Shown here: positions 51,364-60,652 of the stretch, one piece after another
How positions within the stretch are numbered: position 1 is the first letter of the stretch
How the letters are laid out: the number at the start of each line of letters is the position of its first letter
Origin: Pseudomonadales bacterium
Lineage (GTDB): Bacteria; Pseudomonadota; Gammaproteobacteria; Pseudomonadales; Pseudohongiellaceae
Direction: 5' to 3'
DNA length: 64,000 nt
Assembly: GCA_024234325.1 (NCBI GenBank)
Contig: JACKOJ010000004.1
Coordinates: 124,001 to 188,000 of the forward strand
The notes under the pieces: generated by a model
Database searches by the model: none
Told to the model about the DNA's origin: nothing
Seen by the model: the letters and a program-made list of their open reading frames with translations, nothing else
Position numbers and translations under genes: made by a program

Positions 51364-52791
51364 TTATGCTCGCGCCGCCTGTCCACCGCCGTGGTTCAAG
51401 GTACGGGACTGCAAGGGCGTCACGTTGTTATTGTTCTGATTGCCCGGACGTGGCGCCGGGACAACGACCTTGCCGAGGCGCTGCAGGGCGTCCTCAAAAC
51501 TGACCTTCTCCTTCAGCCCCTGCTGCATGAACTGCCGCAGGTGCGGCATACGCTCAATGGCAAAGTCGATGTCCTTATCACTGCCGGGCACATAGGCGCC
51601 GACGCTGATCAGGTCGCGGTTCTGTTGGTAGCGGGCATAGATGCGACGGAAGAGCTGCATCTTGGCAAACTGGTCGGCGCTGACGACGGAAGGCATGACA
51701 CGGCTGATGGAGGCTTCGATGTCGATGGCCGGGTAGTGCCCCTCCTCGGCCAGCGAGCGCGACAGCACAATGTGACCGTCCAGAATGGCCCGGGCAGCAT
51801 CCGCCACGGGGTCCTGCTGATCGTCCCCTTCGGTGAGTACGGTATAGAACGCGGTGATCGAGCCCTGCCCCTGATCCGCGTTGCCTGCCCGCTCCACCAG
51901 TTGCGGCAGCTTGGCGAACACCGACGGCGGATAACCCTTGGTGGCAGGCGGTTCACCGATGGACAGGGCAATTTCCCGCTGCGCCATGGCAAAGCGGGTC
52001 AGGGAATCCATCAGCATCAGGACGTTCTTGCCCTGTTCGCGGAAGCCCTCCGCGATGCGGGTGGTAAGCACGGCAGCACGCATGCGCAGCAGCGGTGAGT
52101 CGTCAGCGGGCGATGCGACCACCACGGCACGCGACAGACCCGCCTGTCCCAGAATCTCGTCGATGAATTCCTTCACCTCGCGACCCCGCTCACCGATCAG
52201 TCCCACTACAATCACATCAGCAGTCGTGAACTGGGTCATCATGCCCAACAGCACACTCTTGCCCACGCCGCTGCCGGCAAACAGGCCGAGACGCTGACCA
52301 CGCCCCACTGTCAGCAGTGCATTGATGGTGGCAATGCCAACGTCCAGCGGTTCGCGAATGGGCTGGCGTTGCAGCGGGTTAATCGTTTTGTGAACGACGG
52401 GACCGTGCTCCATGATGTCGTGAAGGGGCACGTCTCCCTTGCCATCGATGGGCTCCCCCAGACCGTTGAGTACACGTCCGAGAAGTGCAGGCCCCACCGC
52501 AAGATGTTCACCTCGTGCCATTGGCAGAACGCGGGCACCGGGTTGCAACCCCTCGATACTGGTCAGCGGCATCAGATAGATTCGTGGACCATCAAAGCCC
52601 ACCACTTCGGTTTCAATCTCGCGGCCATGCCCATCAGTGACGCTGCAGCGTCCGCCCAGGGAGACATTGCAACCCACCGCTTCGAGCGTCATGCCGACCA
52701 CGCGGGTCAGGCGCCCTTCCACGGGAGGTACCAGGTTGGCTTCGCGCTGCGGCTGGTACTGACGCATGCGCTGGGCAAGGCTGCGGCGCAT
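51364..52791 (-). CDS. fliI: Flagellum-specific ATPase FliI
   Basis: 475 aa F1-beta-like ATPase: Walker A GLFAGSGVGKSVLL, VGLIGERGREV, Walker B region NVLMLMDSLTRFAMAQREI, PPATKGYPPSVFAKLP. It unfolds and releases export substrates. The C-terminus is slightly extended (VPAPRPGNQNNNNVTPL) compared with shorter homologues. It follows fliH by 2 bp. Confidence 0.95.
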   Translation of the reverse strand: MRRSLAQRMRQYQPQREANLVPPVEGRLTRVVGMTLEAVGCNVSLGGRCSVTDGHGREIETEVVGFDGPRIYLMPLTSIEGLQPGARVLPMARGEHLAVGPALLGRVLNGLGEPIDGKGDVPLHDIMEHGPVVHKTINPLQRQPIREPLDVGIATINALLTVGRGQRLGLFAGSGVGKSVLLGMMTQFTTADVIVVGLIGERGREVKEFIDEILGQAGLSRAVVVASPADDSPLLRMRAAVLTTRIAEGFREQGKNVLMLMDSLTRFAMAQREIALSIGEPPATKGYPPSVFAKLPQLVERAGNADQGQGSITAFYTVLTEGDDQQDPVADAARAILDGHIVLSRSLAEEGHYPAIDIEASISRVMPSVVSADQFAKMQLFRRIYARYQQNRDLISVGAYVPGSDKDIDFAIERMPHLRQFMQQGLKEKVSFEDALQRLGKVVVPAPRPGNQNNNNVTPLQSRTLNHGGGQAARA

Positions 52792-52793
52792 GT

Positions 52794-53714
52794 TCAGGTT
52801 CCCGATCTCAACAGGGGGGGCGGCGGCATGTTCACGCCCTGGCGCAGGTATTCCACCTGTTCCAGAAGGCTGGGTTCCTCGTCCTCATGACTCTGCGCGT
52901 CCTCCACCACTGGGGGCTCCACCGGCGCCGGTTTCGGCGTGACGGGTTTTACCAGTGCTTCCGGCGCGGGTTCAAACACCTGTTCTTCACCGTCACTCAA
53001 TTCCTTGGTCAGCAACTGCTCGACCATGGCGGCAAAGCGGCGCTCAACCGTGTAGTCCACCAGGCTCTGTTCAGTTTCCACACGACAGCCACCTTTCGCC
53101 ACGCTGTCGTCCGGCAGCGCGCGCCAGGCCTCGCCCGCGCGCTCCTGGGCTTCCTTGAGCAAGGCCACATCCGCAGGATTGACAAAAATACGCACGTTGT
53201 CCCGGCTCGGCGGCAGGGCTGCCAGCGCCTCTCGCACTACATTCAATATATGGCGGGTATCGATTTCCAGCTCTCGTCCCACCACCGTGCGCGAGACCGT
53301 AACGATCACATTCAGCAGGGCCTGTTCCAGCGTGTAGTCCTGCTCGTTCATGGCGTGAGTCAGGCTCTTCATCACCTCGTCCACTGCCGCCATCTTGGCA
53401 TCCACCTGACGCTGAGCCTGTAGCAGCCCCTGCTGCATGCCCTTCTCCAACCCTTCCTGCTGCCCCTGCTGCAGGCCTTCACGACGCCCTTCAGCGATGC
53501 CTTCCAGGCGCCCCTTGGCAACGCCTTCCTCAAAACCGGCGGCCAATTGCTGTTCATGGGTACGTGGCGCGTTGGGGCGCCGCTCCTCGCGGGGCTGAGC
53601 GTGCACGAGGTGCCCGCCCTTGTCGATCAAGGGGGGCAACCAGGCGTGCACGTTTGCCGCTTCCAGATCTGCGCTGGTCACACGGCCTACGCCGTCAAAC
53701 GGATGTCGTTCCAC
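52794..53714 (-). CDS. fliH: Flagellar export regulator FliH
   Basis: 306 aa. The central GxxxG chain (GFEEGVAKGRLEGIAEG, then GLQQGQQEGLEKGMQQG, about residues 60-97) is the hallmark of FliH helices. The C-terminal domain resembles the delta/b stator of F-ATPases. It has an extra acidic/Pro-rich C-terminal tail of about 60 residues (PVTPKPAPVEPPVVEDA), longer than typical FliH. It dimerises and inhibits FliI until docking at FliN. Confidence 0.9.
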   Translation of the reverse strand: MERHPFDGVGRVTSADLEAANVHAWLPPLIDKGGHLVHAQPREERRPNAPRTHEQQLAAGFEEGVAKGRLEGIAEGRREGLQQGQQEGLEKGMQQGLLQAQRQVDAKMAAVDEVMKSLTHAMNEQDYTLEQALLNVIVTVSRTVVGRELEIDTRHILNVVREALAALPPSRDNVRIFVNPADVALLKEAQERAGEAWRALPDDSVAKGGCRVETEQSLVDYTVERRFAAMVEQLLTKELSDGEEQVFEPAPEALVKPVTPKPAPVEPPVVEDAQSHEDEEPSLLEQVEYLRQGVNMPPPPLLRSGT

Positions 53715-53793
53715 TGCTCGTTTCCCTCTATTGCCGGGCAGTACCCGGGGTTTTCATTGGCTGTGAGGATGACCCGGAAGGCCATGCTCAAAC

Positions 53794-54831
53794 TTAAATC
53801 ATGTCGTCGCCGCCACCGCCCAACTGAATTTCGCCGGCCTCGGACATGCGTCGCGCGATGACCAGAATCTCCTTCTGTGCCGACTCCACTTCGCTGACGC
53901 GCACGGGGCCCTTCGCTTCGAGGTCGTCGCGCAGCAGTTCCGCCGCACGCTTGGACATGTTGGAGAAGATCTTCTCCTTGAGATAATCGTCGGCGCCCTT
54001 GAGCGCGAGAATGAGCACCTCGGAGGACACCTCGCGCAGCAAGGCCTGAATGCCACGGTCGTCCACCTCGCGCAGATTGTCGAACACGAACATCAGATCC
54101 TGGATGCGCACACCCAGCTCTTCGTCCACGGCCTTGATCGCCTCCATCAGTTCTGCCTCGATGGTCTTGTCCAGACTGTTCATGATGTCGGCCGCCAGCT
54201 TGGTGCCCGCGATCGAGGTCGTCGGCTTGCTGGTCTTGCCTGAGAACTGTGTCTCCAGCACGACATTGAGTTCTTTCAGCGCATCAGGTTGCACACTTTC
54301 CAGTGTCGCCAGACGCATCACCACTTCCACGCGCTCCTTGTCCGGAAACTGTGCCAGAATGCTCGCGCCCTGGTCCGGCTCCAGATGACTGAGCACCACG
54401 GCCTGAATCTGCGGATGTTCATTGCGAATGGCATCGGCCACCGAACGCGCATCCATCCACTTCAGGCTGTTGATGCCAGTGGAGGTGCCGCCGGTCAGAA
54501 TGCGGTCCATGAGTCCGCGCGCCCGGGTTTCCCCCAAGGCCTCGGTCAGCATGTTCTTGATGTAATTGTCCGAACCCACGCCGAGGCTGGACTGCCCGCT
54601 GCAGTCGGAAATGAACTGGGACAGAACCTGCTCGACACTTTCCTGGCTGATCTGCCGCAGCCCCGACATCGCAGTGCCTACCTTCTGCACTTCCTTCGGG
54701 CCCATCTGTTTCAGAATCTCGGCAGCATCCTTTTCGCCCATGCTCATGAGCAGGATCGCGGCACGATCCACAGGAGAGAAATTGCGGTGAGCCCCCGGTC
54801 GGGGCAAGGCGTTATCGTCAGGCATCGTCAC
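53794..54831 (-). CDS. fliG: Flagellar motor switch protein FliG
   Basis: 345 aa. The N-terminal FliF-binding domain (RAAILLMSMGEKDAAEILKQM), armadillo middle domain (QIQAVVLSHLEPDQGASILAQ) and C-terminal torque helix (VDDRGIQALLREVSSEVLILALKGA, then NMSKRAAELLRDDLEAKGPVR) are all present. It converts stator force to rotation. It overlaps fliF by 14 bp. Confidence 0.96.
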   Translation of the reverse strand: MTMPDDNALPRPGAHRNFSPVDRAAILLMSMGEKDAAEILKQMGPKEVQKVGTAMSGLRQISQESVEQVLSQFISDCSGQSSLGVGSDNYIKNMLTEALGETRARGLMDRILTGGTSTGINSLKWMDARSVADAIRNEHPQIQAVVLSHLEPDQGASILAQFPDKERVEVVMRLATLESVQPDALKELNVVLETQFSGKTSKPTTSIAGTKLAADIMNSLDKTIEAELMEAIKAVDEELGVRIQDLMFVFDNLREVDDRGIQALLREVSSEVLILALKGADDYLKEKIFSNMSKRAAELLRDDLEAKGPVRVSEVESAQKEILVIARRMSEAGEIQLGGGGDDMI

Positions 54832-56521
54832 TTATCCATTGTTTGACTACTTGGGCGACCCGGGCCGGGTCCTGGGCAATGAGTCCCTTGATGGCGTTAA
54901 GCTGCCGCTCATAGCCATCGGTAGGGCCAGGCAACATCAGGTCTTCGCCGCCGGACAGCGTCACCTTGTCACCATTGATATCGAGATCTGCGTAATCCCC
55001 CTGGGCTGCCGCCCTGGCCAGATCCTTGCCGGTTCCGGAAGAAGACGTGAGGTTGCGCAGCGCCGGGCGCAGCACACCGAACACAATCAGCACCACAAAG
55101 CCAATGCCCAGCAATTGCTTGAGGCCGCTGATCAGCCAGCTCTGCTGCCAGAATGGCAGGGAATCCACTTCATCAAGCGTAATCGGGGCGAAGCGGTTGT
55201 TGATGATGGTCACGCTGTCACCACGGGCTTCGTTATAGCCGACCACGTCCCGCACCAGCGCCGTGATGCGGGTAATCTCGTCGTCGGTCCAGGGCTCCGA
55301 GGTGACGTTGCCGTCGGCATCCGCTACCGTGCCCTGTTTGTCGTCCAGTACCACCGCCACGCTCAGGCGACGGACACTGACGGGATCTCCAGCGGTGTAA
55401 CTGACGGTGCGATCCAGTTCGAAGTTGCGTGTGGACTGCTGACGGGAGTTGCCATTGGCAGCACCTGCTGCCGCATCAGCGGCGCCGGCGGCGGCCTGAG
55501 CGGCTGCGCTCTGTAGGGTTCCGTCCACTGGCGGTTGATTGCTGAGGGCACCCGGCACGCCTCCGGCAGCGCCATCGTTGCCTTCGGCACGATTCTCCGC
55601 CAGCGACTGTTCGCTGCGTAATGCTCCGTCGGGATTGTAGATTTCGGCAGCCTGATCCGTGCGCGTAAAATCAATATCGGCACTGATCTCGGCACTGAAG
55701 CGCCCGGCACCGACAATGGGTTGCAGAATGCGGTTGAGGCGTTCCACCAGGGTGTCTTCATAGCGCCGGGTGTAATCAAACTGTTGCCCGGCAATTGCCA
55801 GATTGCTGGTGTCATCCTTGCGGGACAGCAGATTGCCGCGCTGATCCACAATGGTGACGCGATCGGGGGTCAGCTCCGGAACGCTGGAGGCCACCAGATT
55901 GGCGATGGCATCCACCTGCGTATCCGTCAGCTCACTGCCTGACTGCAGGGTCAGGAAGACCGAGGCACTGGGGTTGCGGCTGCTGCGCACGAATACTGAG
56001 CGCTCCGGCGTTGCCAGATGCACGCGGGCCGACTGAACATTCCGGAACCCCATGATGGTACGCTGAAGCTCACCCTCCTGGCTGCGGCGATAACGATTGG
56101 CTTCCATGAACTGGCTTGTACCCAGCCCCTGATCCACGTCCAGGGATTCATAGCCATAGCCGGTCTCGCGACTGATGCCCGCCGCCGCCATCTGCAAGCG
56201 CAGCTCCGCCACCTGGTCAGACGGCACCAGAATCACGCCCGTGGAGGGTTCGATACGAAAATTCAGATTACGGGTTTCCAGCACCTCGACCAAAGTGGGC
56301 ACATCATAACCGTTCATGTCCGCATACAGAGGCTGGTAATTTTCGCCTCGTGACCAGAGAACGACGGCGAAGCCAACCGCGACGCTGGCTGCCAGTCCCG
56401 TCATCAGCCCCAGTTGACGGAGAAAATCCAGACGCATGAAACCCGCGAGGAAATTGCTGCCCCGGGCCCCGGACTCAGCGCCGCCCGCTGCAGGAAGATT
56501 GTTTGCTGTCGCTTCCGCCAT
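54818..56521 (-). CDS. fliF: Flagellar MS-ring protein FliF
   Basis: 567 aa. First membrane helix at about 37-57, ring-building motifs (LYADMNGYDVPTLVEVLE, GYESLDVDQGLGTSQFMEANRYRRS in two parts around residue 130), a low-complexity Ala-rich loop (about 330-360), a second membrane helix (about 467-488), and an acidic C-terminus binding FliG. It starts basal-body assembly. 41 bp after fliE. Confidence 0.96.
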   Translation of the reverse strand: MAEATANNLPAAGGAESGARGSNFLAGFMRLDFLRQLGLMTGLAASVAVGFAVVLWSRGENYQPLYADMNGYDVPTLVEVLETRNLNFRIEPSTGVILVPSDQVAELRLQMAAAGISRETGYGYESLDVDQGLGTSQFMEANRYRRSQEGELQRTIMGFRNVQSARVHLATPERSVFVRSSRNPSASVFLTLQSGSELTDTQVDAIANLVASSVPELTPDRVTIVDQRGNLLSRKDDTSNLAIAGQQFDYTRRYEDTLVERLNRILQPIVGAGRFSAEISADIDFTRTDQAAEIYNPDGALRSEQSLAENRAEGNDGAAGGVPGALSNQPPVDGTLQSAAAQAAAGAADAAAGAANGNSRQQSTRNFELDRTVSYTAGDPVSVRRLSVAVVLDDKQGTVADADGNVTSEPWTDDEITRITALVRDVVGYNEARGDSVTIINNRFAPITLDEVDSLPFWQQSWLISGLKQLLGIGFVVLIVFGVLRPALRNLTSSSGTGKDLARAAAQGDYADLDINGDKVTLSGGEDLMLPGPTDGYERQLNAIKGLIAQDPARVAQVVKQWISDDA

Positions 56522-56562
56522 GATTGACCTGTCTGTTCAGTTGTCTCGTATTTCCGCCGGCT

Positions 56563-56964
56563 TTACAGCGGCATGTTCATGATGTCCTGATACGCGCTGA
56601 CCAGGCGGTTGCGCACCTGGGTCATCGCCTCAAAGGACACACTGGCTTTCTGCATCTGGATCATCACCTGGGTGATATCCACGCTGGTATCGCCCATCTC
56701 GTAGGCAGTCTGCAGGGCTGCAGACTTGGCCTGTGTCTCGTTCACGGAATCGACGGCCTGCTTGAGCAGATCCGCAAAGCTCGCCTTCTCCAGCGACGAT
56801 GTGGCGTTGACAAGATCGGAGCGTGCTGCGGCATCCAGGCCACGCAAGGGATCGACCATGCCCTGGCCTGTGCCGTGCACCCCGGGTGCCTGCACCTGAT
56901 CGCGCATTTCACGCATCTGCATCAGCACGCGGTTGATATCCACTCGATTACTGAGATCTGTCAT
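56563..56964 (-). CDS. fliE: Flagellar hook-basal body protein FliE
   Basis: 133 aa. The C-terminal half has the FliE signature: FADLLKQAVDSVNETQ, YEMGDTSVDITQVMIQMQKASVSFEAMTQVRN and YQDIMNMPL. It links the MS ring to the rod. It lies 16 bp after fleR. I did not find a convincing sigma-54 site in the gap or the last 150 bp of fleR. Confidence 0.94.
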   Translation of the reverse strand: MTDLSNRVDINRVLMQMREMRDQVQAPGVHGTGQGMVDPLRGLDAAARSDLVNATSSLEKASFADLLKQAVDSVNETQAKSAALQTAYEMGDTSVDITQVMIQMQKASVSFEAMTQVRNRLVSAYQDIMNMPL

Positions 56965-56980
56965 CTTTTCTCTCCCGCTA

Positions 56981-58417
56981 CTACGAGACTTTCAGCATGG
57001 ATTCGATATTGATGCCGCTATCGCGCATTCTCGCCATCTTGTAACGCAGCGTGCGCGCACTGACGCCCAGCACCTCGGCCGTCTCCTTGCGGCGACCGCC
57101 CTGCTGACGCAGTGTCTTGAGAATGATCTCGAACTCGCGCTGCTTCAGATCGTTGCCCAGCACGCCTTCGTCGGCATCGGCCAGCAAGCCCTCGTCGTCT
57201 GCGCTCTGCACCGCTGCCGGGGCGTTCATGATGTCTGTCACTACGCCGGTCTGGATCGCGGACAGGGAAACCCCCGACGCCTGTCCAGCCTGCATGTCCA
57301 GGGCCAGACTGCCGGCACTGATCACATTGCCGTCCTGAATGATCAGGGCACGCTGAATGACGTTGTCGAGTTCACGCACATTGCCGGGCCAGGCATAGGA
57401 TTCCAGCATGTGCTGCGCCGCGTAGTCGAAACTGAGATGACCGCGGGCCATCTTCTTGCCGTGACGCTGCAGCAGGCGATTGGCCAGCGGCAGAATGTCC
57501 TTGCGGCGCTGACGCAGCGGCAACCACTGCAAGGGAAACACACTGAGACGGTAATAGAGGTCTTCCCGGAACGTGCCATCCAGCACACATTGGCGCAGAT
57601 CGCGGTTGGTGGTGGCAATCACGCGCACGTCCAGGGGAATGGTACGACGACCACCGACGCGCTCCACTTCGCGCTCCTGCAGGACGCGCAGAATCTTCGC
57701 CTGCAGGCCGATATCCATTTCCGAAATTTCGTCCAGCAGAATGGTGCCGCCGTCGGCCTGCTCGAACTTGCCTTCGGCGCTGCTGTAGGCGCCGGTGAAA
57801 GCCCCCTTCTCGTGCCCGAACAGCGTTGCTTCCAGCATATTCTCGGGAATCGCCGCGCAGTTGATGGCGACAAAGGGTTTGTCAGCACGCGGAGACTTGC
57901 GGTGAATATAGCGGGCCAGCACTTCCTTGCCCGTGCCGCTCTCGCCGGAGATCAGCACCGTGGCATCGCAGCCGGCGACCTTGCGGGCCATGGACAGCAC
58001 CTGCTGGCTCGATGCCTCTTCTGCCACGGGCTCGTCCTCGCTCACGCGGGCAGGTGCGACCACATATTGACGCACGGCCTCGACCAGCGTCTGGGGATCG
58101 AAGGGCTTCACGAGGTAATCGACGGCACCGTTGCGCATGGCTTCGACAGACTTGCTGATGCTGCCGTAGGCGGTAATCAGCAGCACGGGCAGTGTCGGCA
58201 TCTGCACGCGCAGGCGCTGCAGCAGTTCATGCCCGTCGATATCGCCCATGTTCACATCGGACACCAGCATGTCTACCGGCCTGCTGGCGAGCAGTTCCAG
58301 CGCCTCCTCTGCTGAACAGGCCGGCACAACACGGAAACCGGCGAGTTCCAGCGTGTCGCACAGCGCTTCACGCAGATCCCAGTCGTCTTCCGCTACCATG
58401 ATAGTGGCCTTACTCAT
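56981..58417 (-). CDS. fleR: Flagellar response regulator FleR (FlrC), sigma-54 activator
   Basis: 478 aa. Receiver domain with phospho-acceptor Asp in VSDVNMGD (about 56), AAA+ domain with GESGTGKE Walker A, GAFTGA sigma-54 contact loop and ILLDEISEMD Walker B, and a Fis-type helix-turn-helix at the end (ETAEVLGVSARTLRYKMARM). It activates middle flagellar genes such as fliK and rod/hook operons. It pairs with FleS upstream. Confidence 0.95.
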   Translation of the reverse strand: MSKATIMVAEDDWDLREALCDTLELAGFRVVPACSAEEALELLASRPVDMLVSDVNMGDIDGHELLQRLRVQMPTLPVLLITAYGSISKSVEAMRNGAVDYLVKPFDPQTLVEAVRQYVVAPARVSEDEPVAEEASSQQVLSMARKVAGCDATVLISGESGTGKEVLARYIHRKSPRADKPFVAINCAAIPENMLEATLFGHEKGAFTGAYSSAEGKFEQADGGTILLDEISEMDIGLQAKILRVLQEREVERVGGRRTIPLDVRVIATTNRDLRQCVLDGTFREDLYYRLSVFPLQWLPLRQRRKDILPLANRLLQRHGKKMARGHLSFDYAAQHMLESYAWPGNVRELDNVIQRALIIQDGNVISAGSLALDMQAGQASGVSLSAIQTGVVTDIMNAPAAVQSADDEGLLADADEGVLGNDLKQREFEIILKTLRQQGGRRKETAEVLGVSARTLRYKMARMRDSGINIESMLKVS

Positions 58418-58429
58418 ATCAACCTCGTC

Positions 58430-59695
58430 CTATTCGCTTGCGATCTGGTTCATGGGGGATGTGGCAACGCCCTGGGGCAGGACAAACCCGGCACGGGTGC
58501 CTGTCTCTGCGCCGGGAGCACATTCCGATTCGATGAAGAAGCGCCCCTTGTGCGCCTTGGCCACCACCTGCGCGACAGACAGGCCAAGCCCTGTGCCCTG
58601 GGCGCGGGTGGTAAAGAATGCTTCGGTAATCTGGTTGCGCAGCGCCTCGGGAATGCCCGGGCCGTTGTCCTGCACCCACAGGCGTATCTCGCCCGTCTCA
58701 GTCAGTTGCGCATGAATCTGCAGGCGCGCGTCTTCCCCGGCAGCCTGCAAAGCGTTCTCGATCAGGTTGAGCATGGCGCCGATCAGGGATTCACGATTGC
58801 AGCGGATCAGGGCCTGCGGGCAGTCGGTGTGCCACTGGCACTCGAAACCGCTGCGGGTCAGCACCTCAGAGGCAATCTGCAACTCGTCGAACAGGGCCTC
58901 GATGCTGATGGTCTCGTCCAGCACGGCGTCGCCACGGGCGAAGATCAGCATGTCCTTCACCTGGCGCTCCATATTGTGCAGGCGCGACATGATCTTGTCG
59001 GTGAAGCGGCTGGTCTGTTCCCGGGTAAGCTGGGGGTTCTGCAGTTGACCGGCATAGAGCATGGCGGCGGAGAGCGGGGTACGGATCTGGTGAGCCAGGG
59101 AGGACACCATCTTGCCCATCGCGGACAGGCGTTGATGGCGGCTGAGATTCTGCTGCAGTTGCCGTGTTTCGGTCTGATCGGTCAGCAGAATGATCTGTCC
59201 GGGTTCGTCGTTCAGGGATCGGGTCGCGAGGCTGACACGCTTGCCGTTGCGCAGGGATATCTCGTGGCCGTCGTCCAGGCGGGGTGCGAAGCGTTCGCGA
59301 ATGATGTCGCGCCAGTACAGCCCCTTCAGCGGCTCGCCCAGCAGCTCTACGGCCGCGGCGTTGCAGTCACTTACCTGGCCCGCGCTGTTGAGCACGATCA
59401 CGCCACCGGGCAGCAGTTGCAGCAGATTCTCCAGACGGCTGGCAATACGCTCCTTCTCGGAGATTTCCTTCAGCCGCTGGTTATTGGCCTGCTCCACCTC
59501 GCGTGTCAGCTCGCCCACGCGCGCCTGCAGCAGCTCGTACGCTGCGCTCAGTTCACTGGAAAGCTCATTGAATGCCCGGAAAGCAAGATTCAGTGCCTCG
59601 GGGCTGTTCAGCTCCAGCGGGATTTCCTGAAGGGGTCGGAAAGGCCGGACGTTCTCGTCCTGCTGCGCCCTGATGGTATTTGCGGCTGCCGCCAT
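58430..59695 (-). CDS. fleS: Flagellar sensor kinase FleS (FlrB)
   Basis: 421 aa, soluble, no membrane helix. N-terminal coiled coil, PAS domain (about 95-170, GGVIVLNSAGQVSDCNAAA), HisKA with SLAHQIRTPLSAA (phospho-His), and HATPase (LIENALQAAGEDA, VQDNGPGIP, TGLGLSVAQVV). It phosphorylates FleR. Its own sigma-54 promoter lies 95 bp upstream. Confidence 0.95.
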   Translation of the reverse strand: MAAAANTIRAQQDENVRPFRPLQEIPLELNSPEALNLAFRAFNELSSELSAAYELLQARVGELTREVEQANNQRLKEISEKERIASRLENLLQLLPGGVIVLNSAGQVSDCNAAAVELLGEPLKGLYWRDIIRERFAPRLDDGHEISLRNGKRVSLATRSLNDEPGQIILLTDQTETRQLQQNLSRHQRLSAMGKMVSSLAHQIRTPLSAAMLYAGQLQNPQLTREQTSRFTDKIMSRLHNMERQVKDMLIFARGDAVLDETISIEALFDELQIASEVLTRSGFECQWHTDCPQALIRCNRESLIGAMLNLIENALQAAGEDARLQIHAQLTETGEIRLWVQDNGPGIPEALRNQITEAFFTTRAQGTGLGLSVAQVVAKAHKGRFFIESECAPGAETGTRAGFVLPQGVATSPMNQIASE

Positions 59696-59789
59696 AATGT
59701 GCCCGTTTCAAATAGTGCACCCTTCTGCGAGGGCGTGTCCGTTTGAGTTTGAAAACGCCGTTTTCCAAACGACATGTTCAAGGGGAACA

Positions 59790-59804
59790 GCAATCTCTGT
59801 GCCA
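59790..59804 (-). promoter_or_regulatory. Sigma-54 promoter for fleSR
   Basis: Minus strand TGGCAC (59804-59799), five bases, TTGC (59793-59790): exact consensus, about 95 bp before the fleS ATG. Agrees with FleQ/sigma-54 control of fleSR in Pseudomonas. Confidence 0.85.
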
Positions 59805-59855
59805 TTCGCACAAGCACTTTGATTTCAGCAGCTTAGAGATTCAGGCGAGGACAAT

Positions 59856-59871
59856 GGTCAATATTTTGACC
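59856..59871. promoter_or_regulatory. FleQ-box-like palindrome upstream of fleS
   Basis: GGTCAATATTTTGACC, a perfect 6-bp-arm palindrome. Its core GTCAATATTTTGAC agrees with the FleQ consensus as I recall it (GTCANTAAATTGAC) except at two central positions. It lies about 52 bp upstream of the fleS -24 element. Confidence 0.55.
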
Positions 59872-59947
59872 TTTTTTGCGGGGGATGAGGCAGAGGCTTG
59901 ACGGCAGGCGGCGTCAATTTTCCGCTCTGCCGTGTACCAGTCCGACG

Positions 59948-60517
59948 TCAGGCCTTTGGCGGTGTCACGCCGGTCTGACCCATGTATTTGCCGCCGCGCT
60001 GGGCGTAGGTGACGTCGCACTGCTCGTCAGACTGATAGAACAGCATCTGGGCCACGCCCTCGTTGGCATAGATTTTCGCGGGCAGCGGCGTGGTATTGGA
60101 AAACTCCAGGGTCACGTGCCCTTCCCACTCCGGCTCCAGTGGGGTGACATTCACAATCACGCCACAACGGGCGTAAGTCGATTTGCCAAGGCAGACCACC
60201 AGCACATCGCTGGGGATGCGGAAATACTCGACCGTACGGGCCAGAGCGAAGGAGTTCGGCGGAATGATGCAGTAATCTTCCTCGATGCTGACAAAACTGT
60301 TTTCGCTGAAATTCTTGGGATCGACCACATTCGACGTATGCACGTTGGTGAATATCTTGAACTCACGGGCACAGCGCACGTCATATCCATAACTGGACGT
60401 GCCGTAGGAAATCACCTTCTGCCCATCCACATATCGCACCTGACCGGGCTCGAACGGGTCAATCATGCCATGGCGGGTGGCCATTTCTTTGATCCAGCGG
60501 TCTGACTTGATGCTCAT
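59948..60517 (-). CDS. dcd: dCTP deaminase
   Basis: 189 aa. SIKSDRWIKEMA start, SSYGYDVRCAREF, ARTVEYFRIPSDVLVVCLGKSTYARCG (catalytic Arg/Glu region), VTPLEPEWEGHVTLEFSNTTPLP and a Gln-rich tail region (SDEQCDVTYAQRGGKYMGQ). It makes dUTP for thymidylate synthesis. No functional link to the flagellar genes. Confidence 0.96.
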   Translation of the reverse strand: MSIKSDRWIKEMATRHGMIDPFEPGQVRYVDGQKVISYGTSSYGYDVRCAREFKIFTNVHTSNVVDPKNFSENSFVSIEEDYCIIPPNSFALARTVEYFRIPSDVLVVCLGKSTYARCGVIVNVTPLEPEWEGHVTLEFSNTTPLPAKIYANEGVAQMLFYQSDEQCDVTYAQRGGKYMGQTGVTPPKA

Positions 60518-60652
60518 CGCTTGTATCCTTTACTGTAAATTTCTGGCCGCCCCGGCAAAAACCTGCCGCCCCGGGCGCGCACGCCGGGGGCAGATGATAC
60601 GGGAGTGGTGCCAGCGCTGCCAATGGCTTTTCACAACCGACTGGCTGCCAGC

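Noticed and set aside
59856..59877. Hairpin GGTCAA/TTGACC followed by T6 as a plus-strand terminator
   Set aside because: No plus-strand gene lies upstream. Position and sequence fit a FleQ-type operator for fleS better.
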